64,000 bases of DNA from Hansfordia pulvinata (lineage: Eukaryota; Ascomycota; Sordariomycetes; Xylariales), in NCBI GenBank assembly GCA_006538405.1, contig BJKQ01000005.1, positions 1 to 64,000 of the forward strand, written 5' to 3'. The translations under genes and the position numbers were made by a program. Below the pieces are notes generated by a model that worked only from the letters and a program-made list of their open reading frames with translations, had not been told where the DNA came from and did not search any database. Shown here piece after piece: positions 1 through 12,146 of this stretch. Positions within the stretch are counted from its first letter, which is position 1; each line of letters begins with the position of its first letter.

Positions 1-1863
1 GTAGTTGACGGGGATACCGATCAGGCTGCCGAAGATTTGGGAGAAGAAGACGGCTCGGGGCGGGGACGTGCATGTAGTGCCCAATCTTCATGTCCTGCAA
101 GTTGTACTGGGGCGCGGTACCAGGCGTTACCGGCAATTGAGCCGTACACCGATGCGCCCACGGGGTTCTTGTATCCGGACACCGAGTTGACCATAAGGCC
201 GTACAAAAGCTCGTTGACAGTGCCAATGGGCTGCATTATTTCAAGCAGTGTTAGTCTTCTATCTCCTCTTTACTGGGTGATGGTGACTGGGAAAAAGATA
301 GATAGGAGTAGTAAAGGTGGACTCACCAGCTGGAAATTGGACAGTGCATAGAGCCAGCCAAGAGGCACAACAAGAATGGCACCGTGGCAAGGGCGACAAA
401 GTAGGTGAAGACGGGGATGAAAAGGCTGTGGGTGGCGACAATGGACATCAGTGACACAAAGGAGGCGCCGAACAGGACGAGGAACCACCACATGGGCACC
501 TCGGGGTACTGGCGAGCCAGAACGTTGAGCTGATCGGGGTACTGTTGGCTGATGGTGAGGCCAGAGCGGCGGCGGTCGCGCAGCTTGGTGAAGGCCTCGC
601 GCATCTTGGGCCAGCCGAAGAGCAGCAGCCAGACAATGGCCGAGGTCCAGGCGGCGTAATCGAAGAACATGCCCCAGAGAAGCTGGGTGCCCACGAACAG
701 CGGACCGAGCTCCTCGTAGGCCGTCTCGTTGAGGCGCGTCTCGCCGCCCGTAGTCAGCAGCTTGGTGATGGGATACTTGGTGCCATTGCCGAGGAAGAGC
801 GAGTTGGACATGAGGCCGTGTCGAAGCTGCCGAGGCCTCCCCACTTGGCCCAGGGCAGCAGGATCCAGCAGTTGACGACGAAAGCGGTAAAGGCGACGCA
901 CTGCGTCCACCAGGGCGTCAGGAACAAGCTGTAGCTCTGGGCGATGCTGGACCAGTTGAGGGACAGGTTCAGGAAGCCCATGCCGCCGAAGCCGGCGCCG
1001 ATAAAGTTGGCGGTGGGGTTGCTGGGAGCAACCCAGCACAGGAAGGCCAAGGAGCCCAGCATGGGGAAGGCGTACTCGGGCAGGAACTGCCAGGCGGTAA
1101 TGCCGCCGAGGACACACCAGAAGACGAGGTTCTGCTTGCGGCTGAGGGCGGTGGGCTGCTCGCGCTGCTTCTTCTGGGTCTCGAAGAGGGCCGTCTGGCA
1201 CAGGGCCTGGAACCAGGGGTACTGGGGGTCATAGATGACGAACTGGCGGGCGATGGCGGCGAAGGAGTATCCGGTCCACACGATGCCGAGCATGAAGAAG
1301 ACGGAGACGGCCGGGTTGACGGTGGTGCCGAAGAAGAGCTCGGCGAGGGAGACGGGGGCGTAGCCGAGGTTGTAGGTGGCGCCGGAGGCGGCGGTCAGAA
1401 CAATGAGGACGTGCTCCTTGACGGAGAAGGGGCCCGGGTTGAGACTGAAGCCGTAGCGGGTGAAGGGGACGCGGATGCGCCAGTCGGGCAGGGTGCGGGC
1501 CCACCAGTCGCCAATGTAGCTGCTGGCGATCTGGACGAAGAAGATGGAGTAGGGGGCGTAGGTGGTGCGGAAGTGGCTCATCATGGACAGAAAGGCGCCG
1601 GGAACGACGAAGATGATGGCCAGCACAAAGTAGCGGAAGGTGAAGACGGCCAGCGAGGAGTCGTCGGTGAAGCTGACGACGCGGCGCACGTACGGGGGGA
1701 TGTCCTTGATGCGCGGGTCGTCCTCGCCGATGACCTCCTCCTCGCCGGGCCTGTCGGCCGAGCTCACCGTGTACGTTGTCGGGGCGGCGTCCGGGTCCGA
1801 GTTGGAGTCCGAGTCGGCGGATGCCGTCTTGATCTCGAGGGGCTCCTCCTTCTCCAGCATCAT
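1..1863 (-). CDS. OPT-family oligopeptide transporter, C-terminus beyond the window, broken by four frame changes
   Basis: Membrane transporter of the oligopeptide transporter (OPT) family, which imports small peptides or related metal conjugates with protons. The start is the ATG at 1863. A 70-residue acidic cytosolic N-terminus is followed by hydrophobic helices from residue 71 on. The OPT signature NPGPFSVKEH sits at residues 142-151. Exons are 327-1863 and 1-230; the intron 231-326 begins GTGAGT and ends CAG in phase 0. Reading the family sequence through needs four one-base corrections: near 814-817 (a base missing), 368-378 (a base missing), 109-112 (an extra base in GGGG) and 57-65 (an extra base). 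Family-like sequence resumes immediately after each, for example MSNSLFLGNG, PLGWLYALSNFQL, QYNLQDMKIGHYMHV and PRAVFFSQIFGSLIG. The family assignment is firm. Whether the gene is alive depends on whether the indels are real. Confidence 0.9.
231..326 (-). other. Intron in the OPT transporter gene
   Basis: On the minus strand the donor GTGAGT follows the codons for FQL and the acceptor CAG precedes the codons for PIGTVNELLYG. Both flanks are in phase 0 and match OPT family sequence without a gap. Confidence 0.85.
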
Positions 1864-2586
1864 GTCTCCTTTGCCGTCGCGTCGCCGGCGCGCGCCAGTG
1901 CTGTCGCTGTCGACATTATCCAGGGGATGGCCCCGGCGTCTTCTTTCCTCTTGGCCATTGGTGAAGAAAGTGACCCGAGCCTTCTGCCTGTCAGTACAGG
2001 CAGGAGACAGAGAGGTTAGATCAGACCGACCAGATGAGCACCAAATTGCTGTTGTGAGCGTCAGAGGTCACTGTTAATGGCGACGGTGATAATGGTGAAG
2101 AGTGGTAGCAGTGACCTGTTGGAAGTGGAGGGAGAGGGGGGTGGGCGGATGATCGTCTCAGACATTGGCTGACTGACTACTTGAGGACGGGAACGACAGA
2201 CCGCGGGAGAGCCGTGTCTGATATGTGATCCCGCCCTCCATGATGGACGGGAGACGGATGGCAGGCCTGGTCCAGCCGGAGGCCAAAGTCATCCGACGAC
2301 GAACAAGGTGCTGGTTGGTTGGTGGTGGTGGTTGGAGGTGGTGGTGGCACCGCTTCGGTGTAACTCGTAGGGTTGGAAAGGCCCCCCCCGCCGCCCAACG
2401 CTCGTTTGTGGGGATGTTGCGCGGTCTAGAGTGCCCGGGGACTGCAGCACGCCTATTGCTAAGGGATGGTGCAATCCGATATGGGCGAAAAAGTCGGGAA
2501 TACGGCTACATCAATGTATGGCACGCGTCGGGTGGTACTCGTAGGTGTAGGACCAGTGTATCTCAAGAACACATGTACCTCTCTCT

Positions 2587-2607
2587 CACACACACACACA
2601 CACACAC
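2587..2607. repeat. (CA)n microsatellite
   Basis: About ten uninterrupted CA units lie directly after a CT-rich stretch in non-coding DNA. Confidence 0.95.
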
Positions 2608-3192
2608 TCCAGGCACACACCCGTGGACGTACCTTCCTTTGCTCATGAATGGCCATTGTGTGTTCCTCATCTGTTCCGTCCCCGGTACCTTTACCATTAC
2701 CACCACCACCATGGACTTACCACAGGTACTCACTCCTCTCCAGCTGCTGCTGGCAAACTATCGCCACCGCCCCGCGCCCCTCGTGCTCGGCGCATCCCGC
2801 GCGGCGGGGATTGGCTTACAGCACAGAACCGTAAATAACCCCATCCACCCAGGTCAAGCCCGGGGCTGAGGCTCAAGGCTCGAGGGGAGGGTTCGAGAAG
2901 ACACCCATGACAGGGATCACGCCGCCCCCCGCGCCGGCGCCATCGTCAAAAAGGGTCCTAGGCGGGCCAAGGAGCCAAGGGAAACATGGCCAAGAGCTGT
3001 GCCAAGCTCCAAGGCTCCCAGCAGAATCCTCACCGGGCCTAATTGAGGCGACTGATCCAACACCGAACCTGACGGGCCAAGCCAGCACACCATATTAGCC
3101 CGACGGCTTTGGCTTTGCCGAATTGCCAGAGAGAGACAGAGGGGGGAGGGAAGAGATGGCGGGAGAGCAGAGAGCGTGGTGGTTCGCGGGGA

Positions 3193-3211
3193 GGGGGGGG
3201 GGGGGGGGGGG
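3193..3211. repeat. Poly-G run of 19
   Basis: Nineteen consecutive G on the plus strand in non-coding DNA. Such a run can form quadruplexes and is easily miscalled, so its true length is uncertain. Confidence 0.85.
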
Positions 3212-5650
3212 ACACTTCGGAAGCACATCCCGAAGAACATCACACAGCTTCTCCGTCCCGCCTTTCCACCACAGGTCGTTACTATGCTCCCGCCAGGGCT
3301 TGCCCGTATACCTGTACGTAAACAAAGGTAAGGTCAGTGTGGATGGAAGATGCTTACGAGTAGCCAATGTACGAGTAGTTCTCATTCCCCAACAGGAAGG
3401 TGAGCAGGCGAAGACAAAAGCTCCCCTCCCCCCTCCCCCAGACATAGAAAATTTGCGATTGCGCCATGGCCTGGATGGTTGTCGCTAATCTTGCCAAGAA
3501 AGCCCCGTTCTCGGGAACTCCTGATGCTAAGCTCGGGGATTTACGAGAAAGAAACGCCGAGAGCAGCTGGACTTGTCAGAACCCTTCTCCTCGGATTTTC
3601 TGCACATTTTTGGTCGAGCTAGCAGAGCAATAACGCCTCGCAGAGTACAGGTCCAGCTGATGAAGCCAGCAGCGGCTTGACCCGAGATCAATCCCTGCTG
3701 CTGATGGACCTGTCATTGGTCCGCCCAGCCCCGGAGAGTACGAGTAGGACGACGGGCAGTAGCCAGAGAGCTGAGCGAGCCCGGCGACAATAAAACGTCG
3801 CGGGTGCGGCGACTCACCGCGATGTCTAGAGGCAGGATTCTATCCCATACCTGCCTGCTCGCCTGCCTCGCTCATGGATCAATCTGGCCACACGTGGCCT
3901 GCCTGAACATCGGGCGCCCGCCCGCGCCTGGTTTAGATCGGGACAGGAGACACGACTTTGGTTGCAAAGCGCCCCGGGGCAACAGGGGTGGTGGATTGGT
4001 AATTGGGCGTCTCGGTGGCGACTGCTGCCTCATCACGCGAGCTTGAGGCATTTCTCCCTATCTCTCATCAGAGAACTCTGGACGGGGCTCCCGTGGCAGA
4101 GCACGATATGTTGCCAGAAGGCACAAGCATGAGCTCATCGTCCACCGAGTGTCGTCCACGGGGCTGAAAACCGCCAAGGTGACTACCGGCAGTCAGTCTT
4201 GGTCCCGGCCTCACGTTGCGACCCTACTCCGACCTCACAACGCCATGATCTTGGCAAAGCCTGACCAAAGTCCGATCACACAGAGCCAGCTGAGCTGGGA
4301 AGGTTTTCAGCCAGGCGGGAGCCCGTGAGGTTCACATTGGCCCGGAGGCGAGCCCCTTGACAATGCGATCCCGGGGTGAGAACTTCCAAAGACTTCTGGA
4401 CGCTCTCGTTTCGACGCATCGCCGAGGTCGTTGCCCCTGTAGCCAAGTCTTTCTTGACCATCTTGGCGCAGAAAGGCGGAGGGATCGCTCCTGATAGGCC
4501 TGGTCCTATCGCAGCTCATGAGAAATTCAGCTGACGATTATCTGCTCCTGATTTCAGGCACGAGCAAAAGGCCCCGCGGTGGGAGAATGGGCATGTTCTT
4601 TGCCTGTACTGGGACATCCTGTTACTGTTAGCCACCAAGACGAAAGGCGCGAGGTCAACAGCGCCAGAAGACCGAGTCTTGACCAGGCGGCCGTTTCTTG
4701 GCTCACAGGATGTAGTTGCAAGCCAGCGTAAGAACAGATATTCCCCCACACGAGCATCACAAAGGACTTCCCCGCACTGGAAGCCACCGACGTAGGCCTG
4801 ACTAACACACGGCAGACTTCGTCAAGAATTTAGCCTGCGCCAGCCAGACACGATGACAAGTTGGTCTACTCCGTCGAAAGCTTTAACCGACTCTTCTCGC
4901 CTACGAGAGGCCCAGTCACGAGCAGCAACTTGCAAGTTGGCTAGCGGAGGTGCAGGGCTGACCGGCTCGACCGGACGCCCTCGCGATGGTGCGAGCGTTT
5001 GAGGCGCGGGCCTGCGGGCGTGTTAGTGCAGATGCGCCCGACGACCTAATGGGCGTCAACGATTGTCTCGGCAGCACCCAGTCGGCAGCACCCAGCCACG
5101 ATGGGAAAAGCGAACCAGTTCCCGTGTCGCCTCTCGGACTATCAGTACGGCTTTGGTGATCTGACACCGGGATAGCCAACGGAGATAGGCTCTGGGCCTG
5201 GTCCCACGTTGCTTCGACCTAGGTTCTCCCACAGCTACAAGTACTCGTACGCGCCGAAGCAGGTTTACTTATCACAAAGCAAGTTATAGAACCAACGGCC
5301 CGCCCAGGCCGGGCGACGACAGCGGCGACGCGGGGTCAGGGCCGAAATCTGCCGGCGGCGTGTCTCGCAGCTGCAGCCCGGAGTTGCCGGCGGTAGCTTA
5401 AGTCGACTACCAAGTCTGACAAGGACAATACGGCAAGGCCTCTTCACCATGCATGGCCCGGGCACCGGGGCAGGCAGGCATGCGACCACGAAGCCCTCCC
5501 GGCCAAGGACGTGAGACTGCCCAGGCCGCGAGAGAAGAGACCCCGGGCTGGAATGGGAGCGGGTAGAGGATCTGCAACAGCGTTGGGCATGAGACAGAGA
5601 CAGGCAGGGGAGGGCCAAGGCCAAGACGGGCGGCGCGAGCTACCCTGCCC

Positions 5651-5671
5651 GGGGGGGGGGGGGGGGGGGGG
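5651..5671. repeat. Poly-G run of 21
   Basis: Twenty-one consecutive G on the plus strand, preceded by CCC at 5648-5650. It is non-coding. Its length is as uncertain as that of the run at 3193. Confidence 0.85.
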
Positions 5672-5782
5672 CACGCCAGCGCGCCTCCTCCCATCAGCAT
5701 TCCTCGAACATTGAATGCAGGGCAAGGCGGGCATCCCGAGGAGGCCAGGCCAGGGCAGGCCGGGGCAGGCCAGGGCAGGACA

Positions 5783-5798
5783 TACGAGTATACTCGTA
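5783..5798. repeat. Perfect 16-bp palindrome of the dispersed TACGAGTA motif
   Basis: TACGAGTATACTCGTA is its own reverse complement. It is the longest clean copy seen of a motif repeated throughout the non-coding parts of the window. Confidence 0.9.
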
Positions 5799-8700
5799 CA
5801 CGCATATTCACGCGTGTGACGTGTCGCTAGTCGGCATTCCTGGGAAGGAGAAGGGGGGCAAACGGTGGAAGATGCGATCAAGCACGGCATTCGACCACGT
5901 GGAGGACGGGCCAGCTCGTTGGTGGGAATGGGCGGCGGAGGTGAGAATGGGAGGAGGCCCGGGACGCTTTGGGATGGCGGCCGGCGGCTGGCTCCCTCGA
6001 GGGCCAAAAGGTGGTGCCAGGTGACAAAGGTCTCACGGTGGGAGTTGATTGCGATCAGCCCGGCGGCGAGGAGGCCGTTCTTCACATGCCGCGGCGGTGC
6101 GGAGAGGGGGCGAGCCGGCTGAGTCCTCGAATGATGTGATGGTTGGAGACGGACGAGACCGGACTGCAACCTCGGCGAGCAGCGTAGGAGGCATGAATGG
6201 CAGGCATGGGAAGCGTGGGCGACGGTGACAGCGGTGACAGCGGCGGCGGCGGTGGCGGCGGCGGCGGCGATGATGGTAATCAGGCGGGTCAGCTGACCCT
6301 GATGAAGGGGAAGGAAGTCGGTGATGCCGGATTGGTGTGAGATGTTCAAGGTCCATTGGCGTAAACCGTTCGAGATGCTGTTGCCCACAACCAGATCCCG
6401 CAGGTGGTATTTTCTGATGTCCTGAATGTTGAAGTGGGGGTTTCCTTAAAGTGATGCTTCATTGCACGAAATCCTGGATGAATGACCTACATGAGAATGA
6501 ACGAGTCGTGCCTCCCATCGCTACTGAAAGGTCGAGTGTGACAAAAGTGCGAGTACGGTACGAGTACACCACGAACGGTTCCATAACGGAGTCGGGTACG
6601 TACGTGACGGTGTCTCGTTCAATGGCGTGACTGGCTGACTGCCCAGCTGGACAGCGTGGGGGTGGGGCCCGGGCGGCCACGCAACAGATAGCACACCTCC
6701 TAACCTCTCGAAGGTCCGTCTGATCGATCCTGCAACACGGCCATAACCGGTACGAGCACAAACGGAGCATGAATCCGGAGAATAGGTCAGGTAGACACTC
6801 AGTTTAATTACATGCGGACTCTGCGGTTCGCGCCTGGGCTGCTCAAGCGTCTGGATGAACGTGCAGTGCTGAAAAGAAGAGACTGCCTTCCCAGCGGGAC
6901 CCGAAGAGCGATTAGGTGCTGCCAACACTCGTCAGTGCCTAAAGCAATCAGCACCGAATATGTACTCGCTCGTACGGGTAACGACTCGTCATAAGGTATG
7001 GTGTTGATATCGGGTCAAAACCCACGTGACCCTAAATCTTATCACCCTTCAACCTGAATATTGGTCTGGAGGCGGGGCTGGGCGCGCTGTGGATCGCGGC
7101 TCGCTACAGCCGTTGCCTTATTACTTGCAGGCAAGCGCGCGCGCGCGGGAGACCCCCCCATCTTCATCCAAGAGAACCTGGATCGCCTCGTCTGTTGAGG
7201 CGGCCAGAAGCCCGACTGCAGCGACTGGGCTTACGGGCACGGAGATCCCACCTGCCCGCCCTTTCTCCAGCGAGAATCGCAACTCTCCTCCCCCAGGCCG
7301 GCCGCACGCGCACAGGGAGGATCCCTGTCCCTGCAGGCGCGCCAAGGAGGGGTTCCCTGGTGCGTCGTTGACAGGGACGAGAGGCTCCACCGGGGCGATG
7401 GATCCGTGGAGTTTCCCCCCTTTCTGGGCAACGCAGGGACGCAACCACGCAACTCAAGCCGATCGCGACTGCGCGTGCTCGTACTGGTGGAATGCCATCT
7501 CTCTCACCAACGCACCCTTCTGACGACCAAACACCATGTACGAGTATGGACCTAACCCAGTTCCCGCCCTGGGGAGGTACGACTTGTTTGTGCGACGAGA
7601 CGAGGTTGTTACCTGCCTGACGGTGATTAAATTAGTTCCCGTAGACAATACGGGGGAGTCGGGGTCGGAGTGGAGGGGACGCGGACATTTGGGTACGGGC
7701 GCGTTCCGCCCTCTGGCGCTCCCACTCCCGCCGCCGCCGCCAAAAAAAAGGCCAATCTTTGGCCAGCTCCGCGCTCCAGCATTCGCGGGGTATCACAATC
7801 TCACGGGAATGACGGAATCCCGCACGCCGTTGTGGTGCAGTGCAATGCCATGCCGTACTCCGTACCGTGCAGTATCAGTAGGTACTCATGAAGTGATCGT
7901 GCTCCTTTGGCCGTGACGCCTGGTCAACAAAAACCACAACTCATGTCTGGTTCTCAGCGGAGCGGGCGTCTTGGGAAGGAAAGGGGGCGGGGCGCCGGCT
8001 GCTCGAGATAGAGGCGAGACTGTGGCGATTTGTTCGCCTTCCCAGCCCGCTGCCACGAGGGTTGGTTGGTACTGATGAAGTCGCACGAGCACTCGTACTA
8101 GGTTGTAACGCGAATACTCGAGCCAGCCCAGCCTCACCCACAGGTCCGTGTTCACGAGGCGGGCATGGGTCGTTGTTGAAGCATGGGCAAGGTGAGGTAA
8201 GGTCGTCGAGCACCGACCGCCCCCCCCTCCTCTCACTGCCAACGCACAACGGGCGTAATAATTCCACACAGAGCTGACCCGGGCCAACACTCCGCAGCAC
8301 AGCCCGGCTGAGAACGTGCGTGCACTGGTCGTATCACCATGGTTCCGCCACTTGACTTTGGCGCCGTTCGCCCTTTTTAAGAGTTGGCCAAAGCCCCATG
8401 CCCGTGTGTTTAACTCCAGTCGCACGAGTACGGGTACGTACGAGTACTCGTGGGAGCCGCCTCTCGATGGGAGATGAGGGGGAGGGGAAAGAAAGCCATG
8501 GTTGAAGCCGCCTGTCTCTTTGGCTGATTGTGATGCTAATGATAAATATTACTACGAGTACTCGCACTCCTCACGCACCCTGTCAACAGAACACACACAC
8601 CACACCCTCTCTCACTGGGAGCTAACTAGTCCTGCGCGCCATGCCGACTTGGCGATCAGGCACACACTAGCCGGTCGCCGTCTTACTCTGTCCGGGGCAC

Positions 8701-9555
8701 TTATCCGTACGCTTGAGCATTGTGACGATTGGCGCCGTTCCCTTGTGTTACGGGCGTTGTTAGCTCGAGTCTACCACGGGTTGCAAAATTGCGCCTCGTC
8801 CGTAGGTAAGAACACCAGTACGTGAGGTACGTAGGCACGTAGGCACGTACGAGTAGGTGGTAGGTACATAAGATTAGCCATCAAGTGCCCGAGAGCGGCT
8901 GGAGTCCATTCCATTCGCAAGACTGGCACGCCCTGGCCCCTCGGAGGGCAGGCGAGCGGCAAAGCATTGGCGATGAGACGTCCAGGCAAAGCCTCCACTA
9001 ACTGGCGGGCATCTTGCAGCTCATCAGTCGCCTTGCCCGCCAGCCCCTATCTTGGCCGCCCACGGGTCCAGAGAGCCACGACGGGCAGCGAGCCAGACCA
9101 GGCCGCATCGCATGGTCGAGTAGCGCGCCTTGTGTCCCGACAGCGCGCCGCCAGACGACTTTCAATACATGCAAGAGGTAGGTAAGTGTGTAGGTACGCG
9201 TACGTGTCCTAGTTAGTACGAGTACTGGGCTTGGCGGCCGGCCTACATGTAGGTAGACAATGGACATTGATGACTGGCCAAACTGTCTTGCCCTGGACAG
9301 GACCCTGGCTTGATTGGGTTGTGTTGCATCACGGTCAACATGGGACACTCGCCGCTCTTCGCCACCCGTCAGCGGGCGGCCCAGGCCGGTCGGTCTGTCT
9401 ATGTTGACGTTGACAACTCAGCGCCGGCAAGACAGGGCTCCCACGCATCCCCCTCTCCAAGCGTGCAGCGCACCGGCAGGAGGTGTCGGGCCGCGGCCTC
9501 GTGCTCTCCAGCCCAGTCGTCGCTTGCGGCGGCGGCGGCGGCGGCAGTGGTGCCG

Positions 9556-9569
9556 TACGAGTACTCGTA
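9556..9569. repeat. Perfect 14-bp palindrome of the dispersed motif
   Basis: TACGAGTACTCGTA, two overlapping inverted copies of the 8-mer. It lies between GCG/GGC-rich low-complexity stretches in non-coding DNA. Confidence 0.9.
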
Positions 9570-10743
9570 CTTGCGTGGGGGAAGCAAGCGGGCGGCGGCG
9601 GAGGCGGAGGCGGAGGCGGCGTGGCTGGCCAGCACTCGCCCAGAGAGTCGCAGACGTATGCCTGCTCGTGCCTCTCTTCATGGAGGTCCCCGGCTCGCAT
9701 GGCAGAGTGGGCGCGAGTCCAAGGCATAAGGAAAGACGGGAACGGCCTGGGGCCAGACCCATCGCAACGATCACGCAGGGATGGCAGCGGCCAGGAGGCC
9801 CCGGCCGGTTCTGGGCGGGCGGGCGGGCGGGTGGCGTCGCGGGAATATCAGCACCTGTCGTCGTCGCCATGCCGCCGCGCGCAGACGGGCGGCCGAAAAC
9901 CGCTCAAAGTCGCCATCCAAGCCTGGGCAGAGAGACACTTGGGCCCGATCAGAAACGCTTGGCTGGGCTTTGGGTGATGCAGACGCCAACGTCGACGCCA
10001 AAGGGCAGATGGCCTCTAGTCTCTCATGGGTGTCGGCTGGAGTGTTCCATGGATGTCCATGTTCCAAGGTCACTGGACAGCGGGAGGTGCAGACCTGCAG
10101 TGAGGGGAAAGTCGCAATGCCGCGGACACAGCGCCCCCGACGGGCTACCCCAACCTGTATAAAGGGAGCTGGAGGTAATCAGTACCTACCAGATACAGTA
10201 CCTACTAGGCAGCCACGCATCCATTGTGACGATCAACGGGCATGACGGCGGTCAACAGGCCCGACGAGCACACGACCAGGACCAGGAAGAACCAGCAGGG
10301 TCACATTCGCGAGCGTTTCCGTACCTCGAGTACGGCGACGGGACGCTTGTTCCAGGTGGGTGAGTGGGAGATGGGGGCGGGCATACTCGTAGATGTGCCT
10401 GGAGTCAGGTTCCTCCACTGCTTTCCGTCCTGACCCAATGCTGCCGCCCATGCTGGAGGCCCTCGTATTTCCTTGTACCAGGTACTCGCGCCGCCAGCAT
10501 GTGCATCATGTGCAAGTCGTGCCGTGTGCGACTGGAGCAGGCCGCAACGCAGCCATCGACGTAGGGGACATGGGTTGATGCAATGCGATACATTATACCT
10601 AACTTGCCAGTGACAGCGCGTACCTCCATATGCAGCTGGAGATTCTCCAAGCAGCGCGGGATCCTTTGGGTGCGTCGCTGCCTCCAGCTGTCAATCGGGA
10701 GGAGGTACCTGAACTGCGCAGGCGGCCGCTAATGAGGTGCAGA

Positions 10744-10766
10744 TGGTGGTGGTGGTGGTGGTGGTG
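10744..10766. repeat. (TGG)n microsatellite
   Basis: About seven GGT/TGG units in non-coding DNA. The antisense frame reads as a run of His codons, which I do not regard as a protein. Confidence 0.9.
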
Positions 10767-11024
10767 AAGCGGGATGGGGTCCTCCATGGATGGACGGACC
10801 AAAATTGGGAAGAGAGGTAGGGGGTAGGTACTCCGTACGCTGCGAGACACTGGACTCGCCCGAGAGACGACCACCTCGCCAGTACCTGTACCCTCGCGTG
10901 CCAACAACCTAACGGATGCGGTTACAAGCCCACTCGCCCTCATCTCTCCATCCGCCCATCCTGGGACTAGGCCATTCGCTCATTCGGATCCCACCCCACC
11001 TGTCCTCATCCCCCGGGGGGCCGG

Positions 11025-11038
11025 TACTCGTACGAGTA
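11025..11038. repeat. Perfect 14-bp palindrome of the dispersed motif, opposite order
   Basis: TACTCGTACGAGTA, with the same two half-sites in the reverse order to the copy at 9556. A GAGGTACCTAA stretch follows closely. Confidence 0.9.
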
Positions 11039-11307
11039 GGTCCCTGAGGTACCTAACCTGCTCTACACCAGCACCTTGCTACGCCTGCCCGACCCTGAAC
11101 ACGGGTACTCGAGGTACTCGAACTTGGCCCGCGGGTTCCCTCAGACACGCGCCGTTACTTGCTTCCCTGGGACACTGCCCCCGAGTGCCGTGTCTCCCGT
11201 GTCCCATCCAATTCCACGTCCCTCCAGTCCAATGCCCATATGGATGGCTTATGTAGTATCCAGACCCCCGTGCCCGTTCCACCATCCCATCCCATCCCGT
11301 CCCAAGA

Positions 11308-11337
11308 GGTCAGGTCAGGTCAGGTCAGGTCAGGTCA
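11308..11337. repeat. (GGTCA)6 tandem pentamer
   Basis: Six exact GGTCA units, directly preceded by degenerate ATCCC units. It lies about 0.8 kb upstream of the start codon at 12147, at the border between the gene desert and the pyrimidine-rich leader. Confidence 0.92.
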
Positions 11338-11339
11338 CC

Positions 11340-12146
11340 ACAACCTCTCTCGGTCAACAAGGTTTGGCATCACTGCCGCCCTCTCTCACTCTCTCACTCT
11401 TACTTTTTTGCCTTTCTTCTTAGTCCTTGCTCAATTGTTATCTACTTGGCACTCCGCCCTGTTCACTTCGACCTACCCACTTGACACCACCACCACCACT
11501 CGCGGACTATTCGCCACCGGCCCGTCCTCTCCTCTCTTTGCCCAGTTTGCTAAACTTTAGCCTCGCCTTGCGCTTCTTTCAACCCCTCGCCCTACCTCAA
11601 TTCCGCCTCGGCGCACCTGGATGTTCGCCGTTCCAATTGTACATATCTTTCGCACTCTTCGGCCTCTCTACAGCCCGACCCGCTCCGACCTTCCAACAAC
11701 GCTGTTCCACCTCATCTGGCCATTGGCTCAAGAATCAGCTCGCGTTCGACAACCTTCCTGAATCACTCTCAGCAGCGCAATCTGGCTGGGTTCAGTCCCC
11801 CAGCCCCCAAGGCGAGAGAAAAACTACCATCCCCGACCCGACGGCCCATAACCACCGACCGCTGTTCCCCTCGAATCGTTGCCACCAATCCTACCGCGCT
11901 CGCCATCCCTGCGCCACGATTGACCAGCCCTGCTTTTGGCGGCGTTCTGGCCTCTCTCCGTGGCCGCGACTTCCCGGCACTCTTGGAATTGATCAAAGCG
12001 ACTCTGCCGGCTGCGTGACATCCCATGACGTGGCGGCTTTGGTTTTCACAAACGCGCTGCCCTTGACGCGGCCTGTGTCTCACAGGCGCGGTCCACCTGG
12101 TGTCTGAATTTCCACTTCATAGGCACCTAATTGTCGATCTCCAGCC
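11340..12146 (+). promoter_or_regulatory. Long pyrimidine-rich probable 5' leader of the gene at 12147
   Basis: The plus strand is rich in C and T (CTCTCTCACTCTCTCACTC, CCTTTCTTCTT and similar), typical of promoter and 5' UTR DNA in filamentous fungi. A 226-codon open frame passes through it, but it has no clear ATG start and no family resemblance, so I treat it as leader. The transcription start cannot be fixed from sequence. Confidence 0.45.

Larger units (their letters stand above)
1864..11300. other. Gene desert of about 9.4 kb
   Basis: I found no ORF here with domain-like sequence, splice-linked exons or sustained G/C third-position bias. The open frames are short or composed of low-complexity Pro, Arg and Gly runs on both strands. 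What the stretch does contain is a (CA)n tract (2587-2607), two long G runs (3193-3211 and 5651-5671), a (TGG)n tract (10744-10766), and about half of all copies of the TACGAGTA/TACTCGTA motif in the window. GGTAGGTAC-type motifs are also frequent (8820-8870, 9178-9195, 10184-10206, 10800-10830). No transposase, reverse transcriptase or terminal repeats were recognised. Confidence 0.6.

Noticed and set aside
5444..6388. 314-codon frame on the minus strand
   Set aside because: Made of Ala, Pro, Arg and Ser runs from GC-rich and repeat DNA, with a 21-base homopolymer inside. No domain or splice partner.
9314..10162. Overlapping frames of 130-282 codons on both strands
   Set aside because: Several frames are open at once because of GGC/GCG-rich repeats. 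None shows codon bias or recognisable protein.
11427..12107. 226-codon open frame upstream of the gene at 12147
   Set aside because: No clear ATG start, sequence dominated by Pro, Ser and Leu from pyrimidine-rich DNA, and no family resemblance. Better explained as leader.
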